NCBI RefSeq assembly: GCF_020921035.1
Contig: NC_063158.1
Coordinates: 6,678,001-6,742,000 of the forward strand
Reading direction: 5' to 3'
Length of the DNA stretch: 64,000 nucleotides
From: Rhodamnia argentea
Taxonomy: Eukaryota; Streptophyta; Magnoliopsida; Myrtales; Myrtaceae
In this document: positions 35,451 to 46,487 of the stretch, piece by piece
How the letters are laid out: each line of letters starts with the position of its first letter
How positions within the stretch are numbered: the first letter of the stretch is position 1
Program-made: the position numbers and the translations under genes
Notes under the pieces: model-generated
Databases searched by the model: none
What the model saw: only the letters and a program-made list of their open reading frames with translations
Told to the model about the DNA's origin: nothing

Positions 35451-36601
35451 TCAGTTATGAATTCTTTGGCGCGGATTGTTACTCTTCCAGCTTCTTGGCA
35501 CCCTAAAAATATGTTCCTCGCCGCTCTCCACGTCGACCTTACATATCCATCTGCTTTTATTAGTCCTCGCCGGCCCACCCTCTTCCACTTCACGATGATT
35601 TCTTCCGCCTCTTCTGTCTGTCTTCTCCGGCTCATCGTTCTTCATGATCACAGTTACTTCCATGCCTTCCCCTATGGGATGTTTCGTCGACCTCACAGCA
35701 ACTTTGCTCGGCACTCCCTTTACGCTTCCCTCCAATCCTTTTCTTTCGCCCACCAAGTTGTTTGCCACCACCACCGACATGCTAGGATTGACGTCCAGCA
35801 CCTTGAGCAAGTCAGCATTGTCATCCGAGTTGCAATCGACAAGAGAGAAGTCAATGTTCTTGTACTTGGGGAGTAGCTCAAAGGGGTTCCCGGTTTTGAA
35901 TTCGACCATGTCTTTAAGACCCGTGTCTTTGATCACTCTCTTCGATTCGGCGAGCACCGGCTCCGGGACAATGCACACGAGCTTGCCCCCAGTGTGCCGG
36001 GCAGCAGCTGCTAAAGCAATCGTGGACGGGGACACACCGGAGGCCACCTCCACCATGAGTTTCGCCCTCATTCCTGCTGCTAAGGCTGAAATGAATTCGG
36101 TGCTCCCAAGCTCCCGGGTAACCGCTGTCCCGGGGTAGGATGGCCGTAGTCTGTGATCCCTACACTGCAATACGGTTGTGCAAACAGAGTTAGCTCTAGT
36201 GCAGTGCTTTAAGTACACGACAAAACAAATTGGTGGTGATGCCGAATTTCACGACTAAGATCGACATCAAAACATGGCCTTTCACAAATTTTAAGGTCGA
36301 GCGTTTCTGGGTTTGTCAGCTCGGAACAAGACCAATTCGTTCTTGGCATTTTCTACATTTTCACAGAAAACAAAGAATCGATTTCCATTGGTTTTCTAAC
36401 TTAAAAAAAAAATCCAGAAATACCCAGAAAAGAAACACATCCACAAGACATCTGATCTCTCAATGAGCTCTCTCTTGTAAAGAATTCATGGATCCCAAGG
36501 AGCAAAAAATAAATGAAAATTAAAGAGGAAAGGAAAATAAAAATACCAGCTTGAGGGTGTCAAGGTAAGCTCCCTTAGCAGATGTTGCCGACCACTCCAT
36601 C
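35451..36601 (-). CDS. DUF1442 family protein (SAM methyltransferase-like fold)
   Basis: Plant-specific DUF1442 protein of unknown biochemical role, predicted to have a Rossmann/methyltransferase-like fold. Two exons, 36548-36601 and 35451-36164, give 255 residues. The first exon encodes the family's typical start MEWSATSAKGAYLDTLKL. The second continues with CRDHRLRP and EFISALAAGMRAKLMVEV, then the VASGVSPSTIALAAAA loop, which resembles a SAM-binding glycine loop. A KNIDFSLVDC strand and an acidic patch follow. The C-terminus SRWICKVDVESGEEHIFR is also typical. The stretch at about 195-225 is charged and probably a flexible linker. Whether it binds SAM is not known for the family. It converges on REC1 and is read on the same strand as the WSD gene next to it. 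Confidence 0.9.
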
Positions 36602-37155
36602 TCCAGGATTGTTTTCAACCTTCTTCAAACTTGTTTCCCAGGAAAGAGAAAGTGTATTTGCAGATGCTGATGATGACGACGATGATGATGAAATCAGAAT
36701 TGAGATCGCTGAATTTATCTCAAAGTCCTGGGAAAAAATTCGACGCTGCGAAGGATTTCTCTCGTACCTCGTTCTTCTGGGGAATGTTTTTTCTGGGTTC
36801 TTTGCGGGGTTGGGTCTTGTTATCGTTCTCGGGTTCACTTGGCATTAACGGCAACACGTATCCAGCAAAATACGTCAGTTAAAGCCGTGGCCACATTGGA
36901 GGGAAACAAACTCTCTATATTTGGCATTACTCAATCACAGTTTGACCCGAACAACTAACATCTAGAAACCGAAAAGCATGCTAATTTTAGAATTTTCTTC
37001 TTTAGCTCGTTCACTGATGACCCTGTTCTAATGCCTTCCCTGTTGCTGAAAAGGATAAGGCTGCCAGATAAGATAAGAACTAGTCCCTCGTTGTCAGTTA
37101 TTACACATTGCTGACAGGCGTGATGCGGAAATCTCGTCAAGGATGATGTTCGGGA
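36602..37155. other. Spacer between DUF1442 and WSD genes
   Basis: About 550 bases holding the DUF1442 promoter and the WSD 3' untranslated region. A short GAT-rich run (GATGATGACGACGATGATG near 36666) is a simple repeat. A plus-strand frame across 36582-36848 is open but looks antisense and unrelated to any family. Confidence 0.4.
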
Positions 37156-40100
37156 CTACAGCGCTGTTGTTCCCCTGCCTTGCCCCCTTTCTAACACAGC
37201 ATCCTTGGTAAGCTCGAGCGCTTTGACGATGTCGTCGCACAGCCGATGAGGATCGGGTATAGTGCCTTCATCGGCCGATACTACGAAAGTCATCTTGTTC
37301 ACATAACTTTGGAAGTTCACCATCAAGCCCTGCAACACGGGGACATCAGGACTAATGTATTTGTGCTCCTTCCCAAACTAATTTCATAACAGAGAGCAAC
37401 CGCGACTGCCTGGACTTGCGTTGGAAATCGATAAGACCATGATATATCGAAAGACACGGAGAGTTCATAACATGACATGAAAATATTTTGGGCAACAGAG
37501 ATACGCACGTGTGGTTGACCATAACAACCCGGCGCTAGGTAAGCCAATGGATGTCCATAGAAGCCTATTTCCTCCAGAGGTCCGACTAGATTCGAGAAGC
37601 ACATTGTTGTACGAGTAATAACTCTGTGAGAGAGCGCGCTCGCTGCCTGCCCAACACGTGAAACTCAAATTTACACTGGGGGGCACTCGAGGAGGCGTCT
37701 TCGAAACAAGAAATAAATGGAAACTGGTCCTTCAAATTTTCGTAACGATACCTTAATGCCGAAGAGCTTGAGAACTACTTCGGCAATGGAGTTGGTAAAT
37801 ATAGCTTCAAGAGAGTGCTTCTTCCTATCGATGGTGGCCTTAGCTTCACGGACATAATCCAAAGGATTGCTGTGCAATGCAATGGTAATGGGGAGGAGGA
37901 CATAGCCAATCCTATTTCCCCACTTGACTTTGGTGTCCTCCTCCATCATAGCAGCTAAAGCCTGCAAATTCAGTCTTGCCACAACAGATGAAATTACTCT
38001 CTTGCATGAGAAAAGCCGAGTTATAATGGTATTTAACAAACTAAGCATCGGCTGGGAAAAGAAGATGCGGTAACCTGGATTCCGACGGATGGCCTCAAAT
38101 TAATGAGGAGAGTCGACCTCAGGCGAATATTCTTTGGAAGGTTGTTTCCGAACTCGGTTGCTCCATGCCTATTCTTGGTCTCAGCTGCTCAATGCAAACT
38201 TATGATAATAGAAATTTTTCTTCAAATATAAAGGGCAAAAGTACACTAGGAGTGTCAATATTTGTCTACAGCGCTCACTTTAGTGCAAATTTTTTTTTTT
38301 ATCATTTAAGTGCCAATTTTTTTTAAAAACGATTATTTTAGTGCTAACTCCAGTGAGTTTCGCATGTCGGATCTACGTGGCTCGCCGGAGCTTGTAAGTA
38401 AGTATTTCAAAAAATTCAAAAGTTAAATTTTTTTTTAAAAAAACTAAAAAATAAGATAAAAAATTCAAAAAGAAAAGAAAAACTTGTGTTGCGGCGGCTA
38501 GGGCTTGGACCCTCACCGCCGCCGCCTCCCACCCTCGCCGGCAATTGCCGCCGCAATGTGTTTTTAAATTTCTGTTTTTTTTATAGTTATTTAGCTAATT
38601 TTTTAACTTTAATTTAATTTTTTAAAAATATTTTAGCTTATTTTGTAAAAAAAATATTATATGTCGCGTCCACGTGGATTGGTTATTTAAAAAAAATTGC
38701 CACATGGACACCATGTGGACTGACTTTTTTTTTTTTTAAAAGTTCCACATAATATTAAAAAATTAATTTAAAAAATGACATGTGTCTTGTTTTGCCGGAA
38801 TTGACACTTAAATAATTATTTTTTGTTGAAATTGGCACTTAAGTGATCGTTTTTTCTCCGATTGAAGCTTAAGCGATCCAAAAAAAAATACTGGCACTAA
38901 AGTAAGCGTCGTACACAAATATTGACACTTTTAGTGTTCTTTTGCCAATATAAAGGCATCACACAGATATTTGTCCTACTTAACTTAGGATAATTTGATG
39001 GTTAAATAAGCCGATCTAATTAGCAATATGAATAATTGTACTTACGAAACGATAATCTTTGCCTCTTCCTTAAGCTTAAATGCAGATTACAAGTGATGAC
39101 TACAGTTCTTAGTCAGGGAGGCTTACCATATCTCCAGTTGAGATATCGGGATAAACCTGCCTGAGTAACCCCCAACGCGACATCATTCACCGTCTGCAAA
39201 ATCCAAATTCGTGATTTAGAGGATGTAGAAACTCTCTACCTCCTTCAGTTTACAAAGAGTATGGCTAGCGTAGGATCCAAAGTCAAGCTCCTAGAACTCA
39301 CGGCATTCAAAGCATTCTTCACCATCTTCATATCCTCTAAACTCACAGTCCTGTACACAAACCGTCGAGGCATAAGTTCAACGCCTGGTGGGCCCTTAAT
39401 AGGACTCTCGCCGTCCTTCAAGAACAGCACGGTTGCCGCGAACATGATCATGTCAACCACAGTATTCCACATCAGCGCCAAGAACCAGCATATACCTAGC
39501 AACCACCCCCAGATCCTGCCATAATCTCTCTGGTCTTTCTTTTCCCTACTCTTCTTCACCGGGATCGTAGGCAAGGCCTCTGGGTCGGAGATTTGACGGG
39601 TACAAGCGAGCAATAAGGACAAGAGAGAAGTCCCATCTCCAAGCGAGTGGTGGATCCTGAAAACTCCGACTGCCTCGGCATCGGAGGTTTTGACATTGAG
39701 GATGTGGATGTCCCACAGTGGCTGTGTCTTGCTTATGGTGGTTTTGCTGAGATCGGAGACGTAATCCTCGACGAACCGGTCAGGTGAGTCCATTCCCGGT
39801 CCAATCTCCGGAACTATAATGTGGTTTTCCAAATCCACATTTGTTTGAACCCATCTAAACTTCCCCTTCTCCTTTTCATCCTCAACCTGTCGTTTTTCGG
39901 AATTCCCCAATCAAGAATTACTCAAAACTAGTGGAGTCTTGAATCTTGATCTAAAATGCAATAGCTAGAAACTCATCATTTACCACTAATGCATGTTGAT
40001 ACTTTGGGACAGAGATAGGGTTCTAATAAAGCATGTTGCAGGGTTAAAAATGAGCATCCCTGATTGAAAAATGTTTTCTTTTTACTGGTGTTTGTTATGA

Positions 40101-40544
40101 CCAAGAAGTAGAAAATTCTAGGAAAAACTCATTTTGCATAATATCGTCCATAACTGATGAATCAGTGATTTTCATGCCAAGAACTTGGAATTTAGAATAC
40201 AGATAACCTGCATAGTTCTAATAAATACTTTTCATGAAGATAATAGAGAGCAAGGAAGTCACCTGCAGACTGGAGAAGCGGGGATGTTTGAGCAGAGCGT
40301 GGACGAGATTAGACTTGATGACAGGGAGGTCGACCGGAGTTTTGCAGCCCATGATGACTATGATGTACACATTGAAGTTTGGTTCATGGAACATCTGAGC
40401 TGATGGACTCAAGGGCTCTCCCTCGGCCACTGCCGCACTGCTTCCTTCATCTTTCTGTGTCTTGTCTAATCTGCTAGTTGTTTCAACTGGCTTAAGATTG
40501 GGTTTCACTTTCCTCCTCCACATAAAACCTTCTTCAGGTGACAT
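37156..40544 (-). CDS. WSD1-like O-acyltransferase (wax ester synthase/diacylglycerol acyltransferase)
   Basis: Bifunctional WS/DGAT-type enzyme expected to join fatty acyl-CoA to a fatty alcohol (wax ester) or to diacylglycerol, usually at the ER. Seven exons: 40263-40544, 39302-39886, 39127-39193, 38075-38184, 37752-37961, 37509-37646, 37156-37329. They sum to 521 residues plus stop in frame. The catalytic motif HHSLGDG (HHxxxDG) is at residues 173-179. A hydrophobic, likely membrane segment follows at about 219-250. The C-terminal WSD domain is clear: TVNDVALGVTQAGLSRYL, KWGNRIGYVLLPITIAL, TMCFSNLVGPLEEIGFYGHP, NKMTFVVSADEGTIPDPHRL. Exon 2 uses the GTGAGT donor at 39301; reading past it meets a stop. 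Exons look intact and the length fits the family (about 480-520). Intron 3 carries a MITE. The substrate cannot be told from sequence. Confidence 0.92.
38234..38946. mobile_element. Mutator-like MITE with long terminal inverted repeats, in WSD intron 3
   Basis: A 713-base element flanked by an exact 9-base direct repeat AATATAAAG at 38225-38233 and 38947-38955, the target duplication size of Mutator-like elements. Its ends are inverted repeats of about 55 bases: the left begins GGCAAAAGTACACTAGGAGT and the reversed right begins GGCAAAAGAACACTAAAAGT, and both continue GTCAATATTTGT. The arms are AT-rich, with a GC-rich patch at about 38484-38560. There is no transposase frame. It makes up most of the 933-base intron 3. 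Confidence 0.9.
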
Positions 40545-41747
40545 TTTGGGACCAAAAGCCTAAGCCGTTTCCCTCTGTATATGCTCAGCAGAACAGAAAG
40601 TGCACACTTTGAAGACCCTGCAAGTGTTTTTTCCAATTCTTAAACAAGTTTTTATCTTTCTGCTCCCAAGTCTTGGCATATGCACGTTGAAACAGCTTGT
40701 GTGTGTCACATTCCTATACACTGGCAGATTAGAGCTGACACCTCATTACAAAATGGTGCCACCACAACATCCCAGCCGAGCTGCGAGCACAGCTCTGCAT
40801 GATCTGCTTGGCCTCTCTCTCACTCACGCACACAAAAATGTCACAGACTCGGCTGTTTATTTTCTTCTGACTCGTGCTGCAGCAGTTTTGGTTGGATTGG
40901 ACCTCAAGTGGGTGCATGCAGCGAGTGCTTAAAAGCTCCAACCAGAGTCCATCAAAGGGTCAATGAAAAAACGATAAATGACTCAAAAGATTCGTGAACC
41001 ATGCCCTAATATGTACTGTGATTTATAAATATTTAATTTGTTTAATGTGATCCATAAAATTTAATCCAATGTCCAATGTCATTTTTGAATTATAAAATTT
41101 GTTCAATATTATTCCTCAACTTATAGTTTAAGAGCTAAATAGAACTTATATAAAAAATTTATAGACTGCATTGAATAGATTTGAAGTTTAAGAACTATAT
41201 TGAACATTGAAATGAAATTCATGAATTGCTTTAAATATATTAAAAGCTTATAAATAATATTACATATTGAATCAAAACTCATTAACTATACGTCATTGTC
41301 CCGAAGAAAAGCGTGTCCCATCTGCATTTTGTCTTGGGCAGCATTGTTGTTGACGGAGTACCCAACGAACGCTAACTATTCAATAGCTGCTGTAAAGGAG
41401 CGGGTTGTTCCGAATCCGGACTCTTACAAGAATTTTTCCGGGGCAATACATTTGTCCTGGCTTATGAATATTGGACACCAATATGGGTGGGTCCCGCTCG
41501 GACTTGGGCACAAGTAACATACGAAAGCATATTCCTTGAACCCAAATATGCATCATTCCAGCATTTTACGCCGATGGCGGACCCTTCATGCCCCTTTCTT
41601 CTCCTCGCCGATCTCATTCCTCGGTTGGCACAAAAATGGCAACACGTAGATTTGGCTTGTTGTGATTGTGAGGTCGTACCTTCTCTGCTTTCTTCGCTCT
41701 TCTCTTCTCTGAGATGCTGATTGAACTCCAGAGCAGAAGCCCCTCTT
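40545..41747. other. Divergent promoter region between WSD and DUF212 genes
   Basis: The two flanking genes point away from each other, so both promoters lie here. The middle holds a hairpin-like repeat (41005-41285). A plus-strand open frame at 41487-41720 runs into the DUF212 leader and is not a recognised protein. Confidence 0.45.
41005..41285. repeat. AT-rich inverted repeat (MITE-like)
   Basis: The left arm (AATATGTACTGTGATTTATA, then a TGTTTAATGTGATCCATAAA block) pairs imperfectly with the reversed right arm (AATATGTAATATTATTTATA, then TTAAAGCAATTCATGAATTT). Related phrases (GTTTAACGTGATTTATGAAC) recur at 59800-60000, so this is a dispersed family. It has no coding content. Confidence 0.5.
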
Positions 41748-44063
41748 ATGGAGACTGCTGGTGTCCTCTTCAGACCATCATTTACTCCTTCCACATTCAA
41801 TGCCGTGAGCGCTGTCCGAAAGCCGCTCGGTCCGAGGACCCACTCATTCTTCAACTTTGCTAATTACAGGAAACCCAGAACCTCTGCTCTCTCAGTTTCT
41901 TCTAAAACTCCACCAGACAAAGAAAGTCCCGATTTTGATTTCAATCACGCGACTTCCCCGTTAAACCCCTACTGGGTTTCGGCCAGAGCCTTCAGAAGCG
42001 TCAAAGACCTTGCAGGTCTGTACTTCCAGAAATTGGCTTCCACGGCACAAGCATATGGTGAGTCGGAGGGGGTTGTAGACAGTTGTAATGGTAGTAGGTA
42101 TTTACAAAATGGCGGAATAGGAATCGCTTTGCTAAGTTTGACTTACAGCGCTAAGGTCAAAATCAGTCCTTTCGTCGCAACCTTAGCCGCGAACCCGACT
42201 TTCGTTTCGGGTCTGTTGGCTTGGTTTTTTGCTCAGTCGGTGAAGGTGGTACTGAATTTCTTTGTGGAGAAAGTATGGGATTTGAGGATCTACTTTGCCT
42301 GTGGAGGCATGCCCTCTTCTCACTCGGCTTTGTGTACTGCTTTAACTACTTCAGTGGCGCTGTGTCATGGCATGGCGGATTCAATGTTTCCGGTTTGCTT
42401 GGGTTTCAGTTTGATTGTTATGTATGATGCCATTGGTGTACGACGACATGCTGGCATGCAAGCTGAGGTGAAGTGTCTTTCTTGTTCTCTCCATTCTTTG
42501 GGGCTACTTGTGGTACGGTTACTTAGTGAAGAGGTTCTAGTCTTGAATCTCGATAGCAGTGTGGATATTTGGAATCGATCGTATGTGTTGCTTGTTCGAG
42601 GAAATTGCTTAATGCAATCTTTGCCTGGACTTTTGGTGCCTTTTGGTGTGGAAATTTCTGCCATTGCCTTTCTATGTGATGGCTTGGTTGTTTACCACAC
42701 TGTACATAATTATCGCATAGCTTTTCTCGAGCTTAATTTCCATAAAAAATGCTTTTTGTGCTCTCTGTCTCTGCTTGTCGTTGCATTACTAGGGATTATA
42801 TCAGAAGACCACTTCTCTATTTGCTTGACCAATGCAGTGATAGGCATAATGAATAATCTGCAAATATTAAGTGAAGTGTGACACCATATGGTCTTTTTCT
42901 AGCATTCACTGAGTTCTCCAAGATGAAAGATTGAAGGTTATAAGTTAAAATTGCATCTGCTGTTTTCACCTTTTTATCTGTGCACAGTGCCAGTTCATTG
43001 AGCTTTTTAATTCTGCGGTACAATGTTTATTGAGCTTATAGAAATGCAACAACTTGGCTGAGGTTTCTATTAATCTTTATCATGATGGTTCTCAAGCCTA
43101 GGCCCATGGAAGAAAAGTGAGTGATTGGTTGTTTGCTGGCTAGAAATTAGAAATATAGCAGCTGAGAGCCTGAGACTGATCTCAGTTTATGGGTCTTCGA
43201 CACCTGTCGCCGTTATGGCATCCATTGAGCACTTTGTGGTCAAGTCAGCAAGTCCATAGATTCCACTAGTGGAACTTGAGCAATGGCTTGATGCTCTTTC
43301 ATTGCGTTAAGTGCTTATGTTATCCACGATGGTGTGGTGGATTGTACGGCTTTTGGCCATGGAGCATTACTGCTTCATAGGTAGATTTGGATTAGCAGTC
43401 CTTGTGAATATTTCATTTTCTTGCCACCGAAGAGTGGCGGGGTGAGCGAATTTGCTTGTACTTAGATAATGATGCATATCTTTATATTGACGCCACCTGC
43501 TATGATCATGTTCGCTTTCAACGGCGCATGGAATCTGAACGCTTGCACTTGGAGGATGATCTCTTGCATAGCTACATGTAAATCATGAGTACATTCATTT
43601 GTATCATGGCAATGCACTGTTTCTTCTGATTCGGTGCTTCAAAAATGAAAATCGCAAGCCAATTTTCTCCCCACTTGGCATTTCTCTTTTAACAACCCAC
43701 CAACATGCAGATCTTGTCACACTTCATCATACATCAGAAAGATCCTGACGGCATGCACGAAATGGTTGTTCAGTTATGCAATCTTTCTGATGTTTTAAAT
43801 TGATATTACCAGGGGTCTCCCTGACGGGTGACATGGTGGGCACTCACTGTTGAATGTGGTGTGATCCTGTCAGCTGATCACTTTGTTCATTGCTCTTGCA
43901 GGTTCTGAACATGATAGTCGAGGATTTGTTCCAAGGGCATCCTATTCGTAAGCGAAAGCTCAAGGAACTGTTAGGCCACACCCCATCACAGGTCCTTGCC
44001 GGAGCTCTGCTCGGCTTTGCGGTTGCCTGTGTCTGTCATCAGGTGTGCTTAGTTGCAGCGTGA
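41748..44063 (+). CDS. DUF212 membrane protein, plastid-targeted (acid phosphatase/vanadium haloperoxidase-related)
   Basis: Small membrane protein of the DUF212 family, named for weak likeness to PAP2/haloperoxidase enzymes; the activity is unproven. Two exons, 41748-42467 and 43902-44063, give 293 residues. Residues 1-65 are Ser/Thr/Arg-rich and look like a chloroplast transit peptide. The DUF212 core follows at about 122-290: NPTFVSGLLAWFFAQSVKVV, then ACGGMPSSHSALCTALTTSV, then MYDAIGVRRHAGMQAE. After the intron it reads VLNMIVEDLFQGHP and ELLGHTPSQVLAGALLG. The GMPSSHS motif is the part shared with PAP2 phosphatases. The start is the ATG at 41748, giving the transit peptide; a TTG upstream is in frame but not needed. 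Known relatives include Arabidopsis AT3G61770. The frame stays open 414 bases into the intron. Confidence 0.9.
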
Positions 44064-46487
44064 TCTGTATGAGAGCAATTTCTGTGGGATAGAATTGATG
44101 GTTTGCGATCTGCTTGTGTACTCCGTTCCTCTTCATGCTCCATCAGGCCAATGCAACATATCATACTTCATCAAAAATCGAAATTTGATTCTGCTTTCCC
44201 CTCTGCCTTTGGTGAGACATTCTCCTCTGTTGATCAAGCAATTGAGCAAGTGAAGATGACTGCTTGAAAACAGAGGCGGCCATGTTTTTCCTTTTTTGGG
44301 GAGAAGAGGCCGCCATTGAAGTGGGGCTTCTTTTCTGTCTGTCTTTTCTGCTGTGAACGTGGAAGATTCGGCCACGGACGGCTCGGTTCCACAAAACAAC
44401 AACCCAAAAACCAAATTGGTCCACGAATCAACAGCAGTCGAAGCCCCAGTTAGACATGATGTAATTGGTGACGTATCAAGTACAGGTCAATCTAAGCTGC
44501 TTCCTGATGGGTTGGTTTGGTCCTCAGGACCATCAATTGCTTGTCTCCGAATCTCCCGTCCTGTACATCTAGTTAACCATTATGCATTACAAATCCAGAA
44601 AAGATAATATCGTCATTGGCTAGTCACTCTAAATTTGGCCCAAAAATTGGAATTTGTTCATTCTCTTGATACAGCAGCTTCATCATTAGGATTAAACATT
44701 AGGACAAAAATTGATTTACCCATTTGAAGAGAATCAATATAATGCAGACCAATTACCATGTTATTAATCGCTAATCTATATTCAAAAGTTCTTTCAGAAT
44801 CCTCTTACACCAAAAAGTCAAGGCTACATCAGAATACAGGGAAGGCTGTTCTTTTGGTTAGTCAAGGCTAATTAACAAACTAATATCACTGAATATTATA
44901 GCGTGCGACGTTTCTTTCATTGAAAACTTCAAGATACGAGAAAATATTTTTCATAGAGAAAAATGATTAGTTTCATTTGTTTGGGATCTAGGAAAAAGAT
45001 TTCTTTCTTGATAGAAGGAGAGTCATTTTTCCTTGACCTAAACTTGTTATTTTCAATTCATGAAATACGTTTTTCATAGGCGCTTATGGTAATATTTTCG
45101 GAAACGAATTTCTGCTCCAAAAATGCTTATGGAGAAGAAATCCATTTGGTAATATAACTTCTGAAGCGGCCGTTTGATAATACAATTTCTAAAGCAAATT
45201 TCTATTTTATGAAGTTGTTTTTGAGCCAATTCTAGAAGTTGAAAAAATTATTTCTCTTTCAGAAGTAGAAATATCTCAACATTAATATTTCTCTTACTTG
45301 AGTCTCTTTTTTATTTTCAGCATCTCTCTCTCAACCACGCCTCCTCTATCACAACTCACCACCACTCGCCCATTGCCGCAACCGTTGCCGCCCATCTTTA
45401 CCAAACGAATTTTTATTTCAAAAGTAGAAATTTTGTCATGTTATCAAACGTTTCTCTCTAATCACAATTTAACTTCCGGAGCAGAAGTAGAAAAATCAAA
45501 TTTTGTTCCATAAGTTAATTTCTGAGACAGAAGTGTTGCCATGCGCGCGCCCTTAATTTTCCGTCGTCCCAAAAGTCGGAGTATAATTTTTGGAAAACAG
45601 TTTTCTTCCCATCAAAGTCTCAATTATTTTAACGAACTTTCAAAATATGGTCTGATTTTTAATAATTGCTCACAAAAATTTGAAACAATACACGTATATC
45701 CACGTCAGATGGACCCGCAGGACAGAATGGTAAGGGATCGTTTTCATTCAACATGAAAATTCTGGTCAGAGGCACAAAGTCGCGTCTTTCTACGCGTACT
45801 GCCTCCTCCTGCACGCTTTCTCTCCTCTCTCTCTCTCAAATTATTGGGACACCCAATTTTTTTTTTTTCTTTTCGGAACCAGGAAGAGCCCCGTGAAACG
45901 CGAGACATCTAAATCACTTGTGGTTTTTGCTAAAATTGTCGTGTAATTTAAGCGGAGCTTCCTTGTTGCTTTTTCCTTCGGTTCTTCCTCTCTGGTAAGA
46001 ATCCTGTTTGTCTCTCTCCAGTGTGTTTCGATTTGTTCCCGATATTGTACCGGGCTCGTGTCTCTGATCCTTCCGATCTTAGCGGCTTGCTGAGGTCGTC
46101 GGGGTTCATTTCGATTGCGATTCAGCTGTAGAACGAAGCTCTGAAGGTTAAAAATTGTCTGTCTTTGGTTGGATCCGTGAAAGGTTTCGTTTTTCTGCGT
46201 CTTTTTCTTGTTGGGGATTTGCCCTTTTGGCCACGAACGCGTCCGATGGATGAACAATGAATCTCTAGGACAGATTGTGGCTCCTTTGCCTCTTTCTTTC
46301 GTTCTTGCTCTTGTGTAGGTTTTTAGGTTCAGATTTTCCTCCATGTTTTGATCATCTGAGTTTAATCGGATGATCAGATTATAATTATGGTGATTTCCGT
46401 GGATTTATGAGGGAGAAACTCTTGTGAGTCGATTTAAGGTGTAAAGCTTTATTTTGACTCTTCAACCGTAGTCCAAGTGCCCACAAA
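44064..46487. other. Intergenic region with PI4K-gamma promoter and leader
   Basis: It holds the DUF212 3' region, a MITE-like stretch (45078-45554) and the leader of the kinase gene. A possible 5' leader intron runs from a TCTG|GTAAGA donor at 45995 to an acceptor at about 46471, 17 bases before the kinase ATG. Open frames at 44053-44253 and 44353-44607 are not recognised. Confidence 0.4.
45078..45554. mobile_element. Probable hAT-like MITE
   Basis: The left end reads AGGCGCTTATGGTAATATT. The reversed right end reads TAAGGGCGCGCATGGCAACA and then many TTTCTG/CAGAAAT-type motifs, matched by GAAATTTCTGC-type motifs on the left. A short C-rich core lies at about 45335-45400. It resembles the element at 7051-7798 in plan. 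No transposase frame or clear target duplication is seen. Confidence 0.4.

Noticed and set aside
39239-39301. Continuation of WSD exon 2 to a stop, suggesting a truncated gene
   Set aside because: A GTGAGT donor at 39301 joins in phase to the next exon (TVNDVALGVTQ), so the gene is intact.
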